A DNA stretch of 64,000 nt, taken from NCBI GenBank assembly GCA_018716725.1, contig DVJP01000039.1, positions 42,945 through 106,944 on the forward strand, read 5' to 3'. The stretch comes from Candidatus Merdivicinus excrementipullorum. Its GTDB lineage: Bacteria > Bacillota > Clostridia > Oscillospirales > Ruminococcaceae. The notes under the pieces are model-generated. The model had not been told where the DNA came from and did no database searches. It saw only the letters and a program-made list of their open reading frames with translations. Numbering within the stretch: position 1 is the first letter of the stretch; each line of letters starts with the position of its first letter. The translations under genes were made by a program, and so were the position numbers. Of this stretch, positions 8,476 to 16,250 are shown in pieces.

Positions 8476-8706
8476 GAATTGCGGCCCCTACATTCTTATC
8501 GGACGTTCCAGATATTTTGTAGGGGACGGGTTTCCCGTCCCGCCAGACTTTCCGAGATATTCCGCTTTTGGACGCGGGCCGGGAGACCCGGCCCCTACAT
8601 TTCTATCAAACATTTCAGGTAATTTGTAGGGGCGCGCAATGCGCGCCCGCGGTTCTTGTACCTGTTTCCCCAAAAATGCGGGCCGATGTGGGCATCGGCC
8701 CCTACA
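8476..8706. repeat. Cluster of GTAGGGG-type covarying hairpin repeats
   Basis: Four hairpin units and one half unit lie between queT and the SPFH gene. Each unit has a constant arm (TTGTAGGGG or its complement CCCCTACAA) and a variable inverted core: ACGGG/CCCGT, CCGGG/CCCGG, CGCGC/GCGCG and CCGATG/CATCGG. Spacers between them contain degenerate TTCCAGA/ATTTT-like ends. Related clusters occur near 16.1, 32.45, 34.8 and 42.1 kb. The small ORFs predicted here only read through the repeats. Confidence 0.85.
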
Positions 8707-8874
8707 TAGATGAAACGTTTTTTCACAGCATATTTGCACGGCAAGAAATAAAACAGAAGAAATCCGGAGAATATAAGAGTATATGCGTGTATAAACGAGT
8801 ATGAGCCAGATAGATAAATTCACGCCCAGGCGTTTTTTGGCAGAAAATTGATAAAAAATAATCAAAACTCCGCC

Positions 8875-8903
8875 TTGTTTTCCGACGGGTTATCCCGTAT
8901 AAT
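8875..8903 (+). promoter_or_regulatory. Promoter of the SPFH/flotillin operon
   Basis: TTGTTT (8875-8880), 17-nt spacer and TATAAT (8898-8903), about 69 nt ahead of the first gene of the operon. Confidence 0.65.
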
Positions 8904-8971
8904 AGAACCATGTTAAACAATTCACATTTAACATTCCGCGGAACACCCCCGACCTTACAGAAAGGATTTTG

Positions 8972-9778
8972 ATGATGACAAAAAAGAAAATCGCAGCCAT
9001 TGTTTTAACCGGCGCGGCCGCGCTGGCGGCCCTTGCAGTCGGCGCTTCCGCAGTGAAAATCGTCCCGGCCGGCCACACCGGCGTCCAGGTCCACCTGGGC
9101 AGCGTCAGCGAGGAGGTCCTGTCGGAGGGGATGCATTTTGTCGCCCCCTTTGTCACCCAGGTAGTCAATATGGACAACCGCGTCCTTAAGTCCGAGGCGA
9201 ATTCCACCAGCGCCAGCAAGGATTTGCAGAACGTCAGCAGCACCATCGCCGTCAACTACCGGCTCCAGCAGGACAGCGCCGCCAGCGTTTTCCGCAACAT
9301 CGGCCGGAATTACGAGGAGGTAATCATCCAGCCGGCCATCCTGGAATCCGTCAAAGCCGTCACCGCCCAGTTTACCGCTGAGGAGCTGGTGACGGAGCGG
9401 CAGAAGGTCAGCGATTTAATGAAAGAAAACCTGTCGGAGAAAATCTCCCCTTACGGCATTACCGTAGAGCTTTTTAACATTATCAGCTTTGATTTCAGCG
9501 AGGAGTTCAACGCCGCCATCGAAGCCAAGCAGACCGCCCAGCAGAATGCCTTGAAAGCGGAACAGGACCTGCGCCGGGTGGAGATCGAGGCCCAGCAGGA
9601 AATCGAAAAGGCCAAGGCTGAAGCCGAAAGCTACCGTTTGAAGAACCAGGAAATCACCGACAACACCCTGAAAATGGCCTGGATTGAAAAATGGGACGGC
9701 AAGCTGCCTGCGGTGGCCGGCGGAGAAGGGATGATGTTTGACCTCTCAAGCCTTACCGGCAGCGAACCCCAGCAGTAA
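8972..9778 (+). CDS. SPFH/prohibitin-domain membrane protein
   Basis: A 268-aa protein with an N-terminal membrane anchor at about residues 7-28. The SPFH/Band 7 domain follows (VKIVPAGHTGVQVHLG, then EGMHFVAPF) and ends in a Glu/Lys/Ala-rich coiled coil (EAKQTAQQNALKAEQDLRR). Prohibitin-like proteins form membrane-bound oligomers that organise membrane domains or protect membrane proteases. Two ATGs are adjacent (8972 and 8975) behind AGAAAGGA; either could be used. It heads an operon that also holds a true FloA, so the locus has two different SPFH-family proteins. Confidence 0.88.
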   Translation: MMTKKKIAAIVLTGAAALAALAVGASAVKIVPAGHTGVQVHLGSVSEEVLSEGMHFVAPFVTQVVNMDNRVLKSEANSTSASKDLQNVSSTIAVNYRLQQDSAASVFRNIGRNYEEVIIQPAILESVKAVTAQFTAEELVTERQKVSDLMKENLSEKISPYGITVELFNIISFDFSEEFNAAIEAKQTAQQNALKAEQDLRRVEIEAQQEIEKAKAEAESYRLKNQEITDNTLKMAWIEKWDGKLPAVAGGEGMMFDLSSLTGSEPQQ

Positions 9779-9805
9779 CCAATTTGAAAGGAAAGGCGGC
9801 TGTTT

Positions 9806-10663
9806 ATGGCCAAGAAAAATCTGGAAATCCGCAAGACGGTGGGCGTCCTCATAGCCCTCAACGCCCTGCAAATGGCCGCTATCGTGTTCTTAGCCGTGCT
9901 GTCTGTGTTTGACGACAATGTGACCTTGGACCGGGCGGAGAGCTTTTACCTGCTGATGATCGGGCTGGTATCGGTCATCGGCGGGGCCACCACCATCTTC
10001 GGCCTGTACCCCATGGGCAGGCTGTCCCAGAAGATCCGGATGATGGAGGATTCCCTGGATTCCTTAAACAGCTTAAACAACCAGCTCCGGGCGCAGCGTC
10101 ACGACTTTTTAAACCACATCCAGGTGGTATACAGCCTCATTGAACTGGAAGAATATAAGGAAGCCCACAATTACCTGGAACGGGTTTACGGGGACATCCA
10201 GCGCATCAGCCGGGTTTTAAAAACCGCCCATCCCGCCATCAACGCCATTTTGCAGGCCAAAAGCGACATGTGCCGCAAGCGGGGCATCCGAATGGAGCTG
10301 GAGATCTCCTCCAACCTTTCCGACCTGTCTGTCCCCTCCTGGGAAATGTGCCGGGTGCTGGGGAACCTTATAGACAACGCCATTTACGCACTGGAAAAGG
10401 ATACGCCGCCGGACTCCCGCCAGATTGCGGTGCGCCTCCGGGAGGATTTAAAGCAGTACGCCTTTGAGGTGGAAAACAACGGCCCGCCTATTCCCGCCCA
10501 TTTGTGGAAGCAGATTTTTGAGCCGGGCTTTACCACCAAAGGCTCCCAGGGGGAAGGCATGGGGCTTTTCATCTGCCGCCAAATCCTGACGGAACACGGC
10601 GGTTCCCTGGAGGTGTCCAGCGGCGGCGGCCGCACGGTCTTTACCGGGGTAATCCCCCGCTGA
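9806..10663 (+). CDS. Sensor histidine kinase, SpoOB/GHKL type
   Basis: A 285-aa kinase with two N-terminal membrane helices (about residues 11-32 and 47-68) and almost no extracytoplasmic loop, so it probably senses a signal in the membrane or from a partner. The phosphoacceptor box is LRAQRHDFLNHIQVVYSLIE. The ATP-binding part shows NLIDNAIYAL, FEPGFTTKG and GEGMGLFICRQI. This architecture normally pairs with LytTR or citrate-type regulators. The LytTR regulator encoded 2.2 kb downstream in the same operon is the likely partner. Membrane-raft genes separate the two. Confidence 0.88.
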   Translation: MAKKNLEIRKTVGVLIALNALQMAAIVFLAVLSVFDDNVTLDRAESFYLLMIGLVSVIGGATTIFGLYPMGRLSQKIRMMEDSLDSLNSLNNQLRAQRHDFLNHIQVVYSLIELEEYKEAHNYLERVYGDIQRISRVLKTAHPAINAILQAKSDMCRKRGIRMELEISSNLSDLSVPSWEMCRVLGNLIDNAIYALEKDTPPDSRQIAVRLREDLKQYAFEVENNGPPIPAHLWKQIFEPGFTTKGSQGEGMGLFICRQILTEHGGSLEVSSGGGRTVFTGVIPR

Positions 10664-10759
10664 ATGTCATTTCAGAGGCAAAAAGCGACAGTTCAGAAAA
10701 TATCCCTTCCCTCCCGGCGCTTTTTCTGCTATGATAAAGGCAAGAAAGGAGGGAGCGCC

Positions 10760-11278
10760 ATGGACATTCTGGAGGTATTCACCAACCTGTCCACCTGGTC
10801 CGTGATCCTGTTTATTTTGGGATTCCTGCTGGTCATTGTGGAGATGTTCAACCCCGGCTTTGGGGTCCCCGGCGCATTGGGGATCGTATTCCTCATTGTC
10901 GGCGTCATTGTCACCGCGGAGACGGTGGAACAGGGCATCCTCATGGGAGTCGTCATCCTGGCCATTCTGGCCGTCATGCTGACCATCGTCCTCTATTCCG
11001 CCAGCAAAGGCAGGCTTTCCAAGAAGCTCATTTTGAAGGACGCCACCGACCGGCAGTCCGGCTTTTCCGGCACGGAGGACATGAAGTACCTGCTGGGGAA
11101 AAGCGGCAAAACGGTTACTCCCCTGCGCCCGGCGGGCTGCGCGGATTTGGACGGCGTGCGGCTGGATGTGGTGACCCGGGGGGAATTCATTGAAAAGGAC
11201 GTCCCCGTCACCGTCATTGAAGTGGAAGGGAACCGTATTGTCGTAGAACCGGCCAAACAGCCGGAAAATCAAATTTAA
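10760..11278 (+). CDS. NfeD family membrane protein
   Basis: A 172-aa short NfeD: three to four membrane helices (about residues 8-75) followed by a C-terminal OB-fold ([20 protein letters not shown], then [20 protein letters not shown]). Short NfeD proteins are encoded next to flotillins and help place them in the membrane. The start is the ATG 6 nt after AGGAGGG; the track ORF includes 32 spurious residues upstream. It lies 13 nt before floA. A weak TATGAT element at 10730-10735 could allow some internal initiation. Confidence 0.92.
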   Translation: MDILEVFTNLSTWSVILFILGFLLVIVEMFNPGFGVPGALGIVFLIVGVIVTAETVEQGILMGVVILAILAVMLTIVLYSASKGRLSKKLILKDATDRQSGFSGTEDMKYLLGKSGKTVTPLRPAGCADLDGVRLDVVTRGEFIEKDVPVTVIEVEGNRIVVEPAKQPENQI

Positions 11279-11291
11279 AGGAGTTGTTTTT

Positions 11292-12281
11292 ATGGAACCT
11301 TATCTCGCTTGGATTATTATTGCGGCGGTTATTGTCATTGTACTGGCTTTGTTTTTCAGCTTTGTTCCGGTGGCATTGTGGATTTCGGCTATGGCGGCCA
11401 ACGTCCATATCGGCATCGGCACCCTGGTTGGTATGCGCCTGCGGCGGGTAGTCCCCTCCAAAATCGTGGTGCCCCTGATTAAGGCCACCAAAGCCGGCAT
11501 CGACCTGCCCATCAACAAGCTGGAGGCCCATTACCTGGCAGGCGGCAACGTGGACCGGGTGGTCAACGCCCTGATTGCCGCCCAGCGTGCCGACATCCCC
11601 CTGGAATTCGAGCGGGCCGCCGCCATTGACCTGGCGGGCCGGAACGTGCTGGAAGCCGTCCAGATGAGCGTCAACCCCAAGGTCATCGAAACTCCCGTCA
11701 TTGCCGCCATCGCCAAAAACGGCATCGAGCTGCGGGCCAAAGCCCGGGTCACCGTCCGGGCCAACATTGACCGCCTGGTAGGCGGCGCCGGCGAACAGAC
11801 CATCATCGCCCGCGTAGGCGAAGGCATCGTCACCACCGTGGGTTCCTCCGAAACCCACAAAGAAGTGCTGGAAAACCCGGACTCCATCTCCAAAACCGTC
11901 CTGAACAAGGGCCTGGACGCCGGGACCGCCTTTGAAATCCTCTCCATCGATATTGCCGACGTGGATGTGGGCCGCAACGTAGGCGCCCAGCTCCAGACCG
12001 ACCAGGCGGAAGCCGACAAGCGCATCGCCCAGGCCAAGGCGGAGGAACGCCGGGCCATGGCGGTGGCAAGGGAGCAGGAAATGAAAGCTTCCGTCCAGGA
12101 AATGCGGGCCAAGGTTGTGGAAGCGGAAGCCGAAGTGCCCAAAGCCATGGCCGAAGCTTTACGGGAAGGCAAGCTGGGCGTCATGGACTACTACAATATG
12201 CAGAACATTAACGCCGACACCCAGATGCGGGAATCCATCGCCCGCCCGGCCAACACGGAATCCCAGAAACTGGACCAGTAA
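11292..12281 (+). CDS. floA: Flotillin-like protein FloA
   Basis: A 329-aa FloA (YqfA/UPF0365 family). It has an N-terminal hydrophobic hairpin at about residues 5-45, the SPFH core ([39 protein letters not shown]), and a coiled-coil tail rich in Glu and Ala ending near the conserved [11 protein letters not shown]. FloA organises lipid microdomains that gather signalling and secretion proteins. The NfeD-FloA order is the same as yqeZ-yqfA in Bacillus. Here the pair sits between a sensor kinase and a response regulator. Confidence 0.97.
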   Translation: MEPYLAWIIIAAVIVIVLALFFSFVPVALWISAMAANVHIGIGTLVGMRLRRVVPSKIVVPLIKATKAGIDLPINKLEAHYLAGGNVDRVVNALIAAQRADIPLEFERAAAIDLAGRNVLEAVQMSVNPKVIETPVIAAIAKNGIELRAKARVTVRANIDRLVGGAGEQTIIARVGEGIVTTVGSSETHKEVLENPDSISKTVLNKGLDAGTAFEILSIDIADVDVGRNVGAQLQTDQAEADKRIAQAKAEERRAMAVAREQEMKASVQEMRAKVVEAEAEVPKAMAEALREGKLGVMDYYNMQNINADTQMRESIARPANTESQKLDQ

Positions 12282-12310
12282 TCCACTGAAAACGGAAAGG
12301 AGTGTTCCAA

Positions 12311-12832
12311 ATGGCAGATTTTGACGACCTGCTGAATATAGCTGCGGACTTCCTGGACGATGCGGATGTGGACAAATTGGTCAAACAAGGCTCCAAGTTT
12401 TTTAAAAAGCTGGGGCTGGATTTGAACGCGGCCTCAGCGCAAAGGCAGCAGCCGGCTTCTCCGGAATCCGCCGCCCAAATGCAGATGCGCCAGCAAGAAT
12501 TGAAAGAGCGCTTAAAACAGAAGCATGGAGAACTCCTCGCCGATTCCCCCCGGCTGACGCCGGAGCCTATGGTCCCGGAAAAAATGGAACCGGAAAGGAT
12601 GGAGCCGGAAATGCTGCGCCCCGATTCCCCCGCGCCGGAGGGCGTGTCCACGGATCGCGCCAAAAACCGCCCGCTCCGTCCCTCTGATTCACAGCTTTCC
12701 GGGTCCCTGCGGGTGTTAACGGAAATTGCCGGCAGCGGCTTAGGCGGGGCCATTCTGGCGGATGAGATTCTGGAGCCGCCTTTGGCGGTCCGCTCCGGGT
12801 ATTTCGCAAGATGCCGCCGGAAGCTGCGGTAA
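12311..12832 (+). CDS. Unknown protein with MEPE-rich linker, in the flotillin operon
   Basis: A 173-aa protein I cannot assign to a family. Residues 1-40 are acidic and helical (DDLLNIAADFLDDADVDKL), and the middle is Gln-rich and charged. Residues 80-105 repeat a Met-Glu-Pro-Glu pattern (KMEPERMEPEM). The C-terminal 45 residues look folded (LTEIAGSGLGGAILADEILEPP). There is no signal peptide or membrane helix. The start is the ATG about 8 nt after AAAGGAG; the track uses an upstream GTG. Its position, 20 nt after floA and 15 nt before the regulator, suggests a cytoplasmic adaptor for the flotillin or the two-component pair. Confidence 0.7.
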   Translation: MADFDDLLNIAADFLDDADVDKLVKQGSKFFKKLGLDLNAASAQRQQPASPESAAQMQMRQQELKERLKQKHGELLADSPRLTPEPMVPEKMEPERMEPEMLRPDSPAPEGVSTDRAKNRPLRPSDSQLSGSLRVLTEIAGSGLGGAILADEILEPPLAVRSGYFARCRRKLR

Positions 12833-12847
12833 TCAAGGAGGTTTTTC

Positions 12848-13570
12848 GTGGATTTTAAGGTTCTTTTGGCGGACGACGACCCGGCCATGCGGCTGGTTAT
12901 GCGGAAAATTGTGGAGAAATCCGACGGTTTCGCCATTGTGGGGGAAGCCGAGGATGGGGCCGAAGCGGTGGAAAAGGCGGCGGAGCTTCAGCCGGACGTG
13001 GTGTTTTTGGATGTGGAAATGCCAAAGCTCACCGGCGTGGAGGCTGCCCGGAAAATTTCGGAGGAAGTCCCCGGGGCCGCCATTATCATCGCCACCGCCC
13101 ACGCCCAGTACATGCCGGAGGCTTTCGAGGTTTACGCCACCGATTACCTGATTAAGCCTTTCAAGGTGGAACGGGTGCTCCAGACCCTCTCCAAGCTGCG
13201 GATCATGTTTGAAAAACGGGCGGCGGACGCGGCGGCCGGACGCCAGAAACTCCTGCTGCGCAATCACGACGGAATGATTTTAGTGGATGTTGGGGACATT
13301 ATTTTCATCCGCCGGGAGGAAGGCATCACGGAGATCCACACCACCGACGGCGTATACACCACCGGTGACAGCTTAAATAAAATCTGGGAAAAATTAAACC
13401 CTTCCCTCTTTATGCGGAGCCACCGGTCCTACATTATCAACACCTCGGCGGTTAAAATGATCTACCCCTTTGGCCGCTGGACCTATCTGGTGAAGTTCAA
13501 AATCGGGGAGGGCGACGCCCTGATTACCCGGGAGAAATTCGAGGAACTGCAAAGCGTACTGGAAGGATAA
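12848..13570 (+). CDS. LytTR-family response regulator
   Basis: A 240-aa regulator starting at GTG behind a perfect AGGAGG. The receiver domain has the acidic pair LLADDDP, the phosphorylation site VVFLDVEMPKLTG and the switch lysine in IKPFK. A LytTR DNA-binding domain follows (IIFIRREEGITEIHT, then MRSHRSYIINTSAV). LytTR proteins bind direct repeats and control cell-surface, toxin and competence genes. The cognate kinase is most likely the GHKL kinase of the same operon. I did not find an obvious LytTR repeat in the operon promoter by eye. Confidence 0.93.
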   Translation: MDFKVLLADDDPAMRLVMRKIVEKSDGFAIVGEAEDGAEAVEKAAELQPDVVFLDVEMPKLTGVEAARKISEEVPGAAIIIATAHAQYMPEAFEVYATDYLIKPFKVERVLQTLSKLRIMFEKRAADAAAGRQKLLLRNHDGMILVDVGDIIFIRREEGITEIHTTDGVYTTGDSLNKIWEKLNPSLFMRSHRSYIINTSAVKMIYPFGRWTYLVKFKIGEGDALITREKFEELQSVLEG

Positions 13571-13591
13571 CTGCTGAAAGGAAGAAATCAA

Positions 13592-13807
13592 ATGGCAAAA
13601 GAAAAACGTTTCGTCGCAGTATGGGAAGAAAGCACCATGTTGAGAGGCATCCGCGTTCTGGTGGATACCCAGACAGGCGTCCATTACCTGAGCCTGGAGC
13701 TTCCCAGCGGCGGGGGCGGGGTGACCCCGCTTTTAGGGCCGGATGGCAAACCGGTGATTACCCTGGAGGATGTGGAAGCACTGGGAAAAGGCATTTACGG
13801 CAATTAA
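13592..13807 (+). CDS. Small DUF6440-like protein
   Basis: A 71-aa protein resembling DUF6440 members: a start rich in Lys and Glu, then GIRVLVDTQTGVHYLSLELP, a glycine patch, and TPLLGPDGKPV. The function of the family is unknown. The ATG follows AAAGGAAG, and the gene lies 21 nt after the LytTR regulator and 30 nt before the YbjQ gene. It is therefore probably the seventh gene of the operon. The family name comes from memory of its pattern and should be confirmed. Confidence 0.72.
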   Translation: MAKEKRFVAVWEESTMLRGIRVLVDTQTGVHYLSLELPSGGGGVTPLLGPDGKPVITLEDVEALGKGIYGN

Positions 13808-13837
13808 TTTTTACACATACAGAAAGGCGGAAAAACG

Positions 13838-14158
13838 ATGATTTTAACAACAACGCCCACCATCGAAGGGCATCCCATCCGGGAATACCGGGGGATCGTA
13901 TTCGGTGAAAACATATCCGGCATCAATTTTGTCAAGGATTTCGCAGCGGGGCTGTCCAACTTTTTCGGCGGCCGTTCCCACAGCTATGAGGAGGAACTCA
14001 TTACCGCCCGGGAATCCGCCATGGAAGAAATGATGCAGCGGGCCGCCCAAATGGGGGCCAACGCCGTCGTCGGGATTGACATTGACTACGAAATGCTGGG
14101 GTCTGACAACGGCATGATGATGGTCACCGTTTCCGGCACCGCCGTTTTGGTGGACTAA
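13838..14158 (+). CDS. YbjQ/UPF0145 family protein
   Basis: A 106-aa protein of the YbjQ family (DUF74), a small pentamer-forming fold sometimes called heavy-metal-binding. Typical segments are [38 protein letters not shown] and [12 protein letters not shown]. Its biochemical role is not established. It closes the flotillin operon; a mosaic of hairpin repeats follows. Confidence 0.9.
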   Translation: MILTTTPTIEGHPIREYRGIVFGENISGINFVKDFAAGLSNFFGGRSHSYEEELITARESAMEEMMQRAAQMGANAVVGIDIDYEMLGSDNGMMMVTVSGTAVLVD

Positions 14159-14162
14159 ATGA

Positions 14163-14478
14163 AAAGCGAAACGCTCCATAGTAAAATATACAAAACCTTT
14201 TGTGTTGCTGACGCAAATGAGCCGTAGAGAAAAATTGAAAGATTCAAAAATTTGATTTTGCTTTGCAAAATCAGAATCGTGTCGTCAAGCGAACTTGACG
14301 ACGGTCATCCGCGGGCGGCTTTGCGAGCCGCCTATTATTTTGATAGTTCGCGCCCGAGGCGCGAAAAGTAAGATTTCGTTTTCTGCGGAAAACGATGGGG
14401 GCTTTGCCCCTCAACCCCACCACCTTTTGAAAAAGGTGGACGAAAACTTTTCTTTTTTCCCTTTTAGAAAAATATTTT
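14163..14478. repeat. Intergenic hairpin mosaic with an AT-rich element shared with 52.4 kb
   Basis: This gap contains no gene. It holds a chain of small hairpins: GATTTTGC/GCAAAATC, GTCGTCAAG/CTTGACGAC, GGCGGC/GCCGCC, TTCGCGCC/GGCGCGAA and CCACCTTTT/AAAAGGTGG. The segment from about 14204 to 14300 matches a segment at about 52396-52495, with the same order TTGCT.ACGCAAAT.AGC, AAGATTCAAAA, a Gln/Leu-codon-like palindrome and GGTCATCCGCGG. The ORFs predicted here are artefacts of the repeats. Confidence 0.75.
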
Positions 14479-14484
14479 TCTATA

Positions 14485-14523
14485 CGAAATCCCCCCTGTT
14501 TTCCAAAACAGAGGGGATTTTTG
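14485..14523 (-). terminator. Terminator of the flavodiiron gene
   Basis: CCCTGTTTT and AAAACAGAGGGG form a long stem with A and T tails on both sides, so it can act on either strand. It lies 11 nt after the flavodiiron stop. Confidence 0.8.
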
Positions 14524-14533
14524 CATCCAAAAG

Positions 14534-15739
14534 TTATTTCAGGCTCTCGCCGAACTGGAAGCCCAGTTCCTCGGCCTTCTTCAAATCGTCCTCGCTGGGG
14601 ACGAACACAAACCGGAAGGGTTCGCCGAACACGCTCATCTTGAGGCCCTCCAGACGGGCTTTCAGGTTGGCGGCCGCCTCGCCGCTCCAGCCGTAGGAGC
14701 CGAAGATCAGGGCCGGGCGTTTGGCGCTGTTGATGGCGTCCACATGGCTTAGAAGGTTCCAAACCGGCTGCACAGCGTCCCGATTCAGCGTGGGAGAACC
14801 GACTGCAAAGGCGTCGCAGGCGTTTAATTTGGCCGCCAGGTCGGCCATGGGGTGCTTGATGATGTCAAAGGTTTCCACATTGGCGTCGGGCAGGGCGCGG
14901 CGGATACCCTCGGCGATCTTGTGGGCTGCTTTCCGGGTGTTGCCGTATGCGCTGCAATAGAACACGGGAACCTGCTTGGGGCCTTTTTCCTTGGGGGTAG
15001 ACCACTCGTTATATTTTTCCATGGTGTACTCCAGGCGGCAGCCCTTGGTCAAAACAGGGCCGTGGCTGGGGCAGGCAATTTCGATGTCCAGATCCTTGAT
15101 CTTCTCCAGGCCCTTCTGGACGTAGGACGGGAACGGCCCGAAAATAGCGTCGTAATAGCCCTTGAAGGAGGACTCGTAAGCGTCGTTCCGGGCGATATTG
15201 TAGTCAAAGGTAAAGGGCTCGCAGTAATGGCCGCCCAGGAAGTCGCAGGGGAACAGGGTCTTGTCCTCGGGGACCCAGGTGAACATGGAGTCCGGCCAAT
15301 GGAGGAAGGGGGCTACTAAGAACTTCAGAGTCCGGCCGCCTAAGGAAATCTCCTCGCCGTCTTTCACCACATGGAGCTTCAGATCAGTGCGGTTGGTGAT
15401 GTTCTTAATATAAATGGAACCGGCCTGGGAGCAGACAATCTCCATGTTAGGGTTCAGTTCCAGCAGCCGGGCCACGCCGCCGGCATGGTCAGGCTCGTTG
15501 TGGTTCAGCACCAGGTAATCAATTTCGGAGGGGTCGCAGACCTGCCGGATGTTTTCCAGATACCGGTCAAAATAAGTCAGGTGGGTGCATTCCACCAGGG
15601 CGGTTTTCTCCGTGCCCTTTACGATATAGGAATTGTAGGAAGTGCCGTACTCGGTGGACATAATAATGTCAAACACCCGCAGGCTGGGGTTTAAAATGCC
15701 AACCGACCAGATGCCGTCCTTGATTTTTTCAGCCATCAT
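14534..15739 (-). CDS. FprA-type flavodiiron protein (A-type flavoprotein)
   Basis: A 401-aa protein that reduces O2 to water or NO to N2O, protecting an anaerobe. The N-terminal metallo-beta-lactamase domain has the diiron motif HNEPDHAGG and later ligands in the FLHWPDSMFTW and CPSHGPVL regions. The C-terminal flavodoxin domain binds FMN (FYCSAYGNTRKAAHKIAEGI, GSPTLNRDAVQPVW, FGSYGWSG). The start is the first of two adjacent ATGs with AAGGAG 9 nt upstream; the track ORF begins 33 nt too early. A rubredoxin gene lies directly upstream, fitting the NADH-rubredoxin-flavodiiron electron path. Confidence 0.95.
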   Translation of the reverse strand: MMAEKIKDGIWSVGILNPSLRVFDIIMSTEYGTSYNSYIVKGTEKTALVECTHLTYFDRYLENIRQVCDPSEIDYLVLNHNEPDHAGGVARLLELNPNMEIVCSQAGSIYIKNITNRTDLKLHVVKDGEEISLGGRTLKFLVAPFLHWPDSMFTWVPEDKTLFPCDFLGGHYCEPFTFDYNIARNDAYESSFKGYYDAIFGPFPSYVQKGLEKIKDLDIEIACPSHGPVLTKGCRLEYTMEKYNEWSTPKEKGPKQVPVFYCSAYGNTRKAAHKIAEGIRRALPDANVETFDIIKHPMADLAAKLNACDAFAVGSPTLNRDAVQPVWNLLSHVDAINSAKRPALIFGSYGWSGEAAANLKARLEGLKMSVFGEPFRFVFVPSEDDLKKAEELGFQFGESLK

Positions 15740-15771
15740 ACTGGGATTCTCCTTTTTCTTGACAGATTTCA

Positions 15772-15806
15772 TAAAAACCGGCGGACGTTGAACCCGCCCG
15801 CCGAAT
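15772..15806 (-). terminator. Hairpin between rubredoxin and flavodiiron genes
   Basis: On the minus strand CGGCGGGCG pairs with CGTCCGCCGG, followed by TTTTTATG. It may end most rubredoxin transcripts and lower flavodiiron expression relative to rubredoxin. Confidence 0.65.
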
Positions 15807-15811
15807 GAGTT

Positions 15812-15967
15812 TTACTGCGCTTCAAACATATCTTTGCCAACGCCGCACACCGGGCAGGCAAAATCCTCGGGAAGGTCCTCGAATTTGGTGCCGGGAGCAA
15901 TGCCCTCCTCAGGGACGCCGGCTTCTTCGTCGTATTCCCAGCCGCAAACACTGCAAACATATTTCAT
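15812..15967 (-). CDS. Rubredoxin
   Basis: A 51-aa rubredoxin absent from the ORF track because of its size. It is one iron held by four cysteines in two knuckles, [13 protein letters not shown] near the N-terminus and [15 protein letters not shown] near the C-terminus. The length is normal for the family. It carries electrons in the cytoplasm, here most likely to the neighbouring flavodiiron protein, whose ATG is 72 nt after the rubredoxin stop. GGAGCGATTATC precedes the ATG. Confidence 0.96.
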   Translation of the reverse strand: MKYVCSVCGWEYDEEAGVPEEGIAPGTKFEDLPEDFACPVCGVGKDMFEAQ

Positions 15968-16128
15968 GATAATCGCTCCTTCCAATTTTTTCTACCCTTA
16001 CTATAACACAGATGGGACAGCCTGTCAACGGGTTTTGGGAATATTTTAAAATTATTCAAAAAAACTTCCTCCTTTCCCGTATTATGGCCGTTTCATGAAA
16101 AAAATATACATGGGCTAGGCGTGGAGAC

Positions 16129-16250
16129 CTCTACAAATGTCCCAAAACCTATCGAAAAATTGTAGGGGACGGGTTTCCCGTCCCGCGGTTTTTTCCGGGA
16201 CGCTCGATTTCTAATGCGGGCCGGGCGACCCGGCCCCTACAAATTTGTCG
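16129..16250. repeat. GTAGGGG-type hairpin repeat pair
   Basis: Two inward-facing units: TTGTAGGGGACGGG..CCCGTCCCG (same core as at 8.52 kb) and GGGCCGGGCGACCCGGCCCCTACAA. The second unit overlaps the 3' end of the small minus-strand ORF at 16211. The gap 15968-16128 holds no gene that I can support. Confidence 0.8.

Noticed and set aside
8476-8706. Possible CRISPR array
   Set aside because: Units are in alternating orientation, vary in their cores and are not evenly spaced, and no cas genes are present.
8428-8865. Small ORFs of 64-125 aa on both strands after queT
   Set aside because: They are translations of GTAGGGG repeat units; the same peptide words (such as GDGFPVPP and PLHFYQTF) recur at other repeat clusters.
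11214-12184. Minus-strand ORFs of 214 and 217 aa opposite floA
   Set aside because: They are antisense shadows of a clear FloA with no ribosome-binding site or domain.
14271-14762. 163-aa minus-strand ORF and 133-aa plus-strand ORF near 14.3-14.7 kb
   Set aside because: Both cross the hairpin mosaic, the terminator and the end of the flavodiiron gene in another frame.
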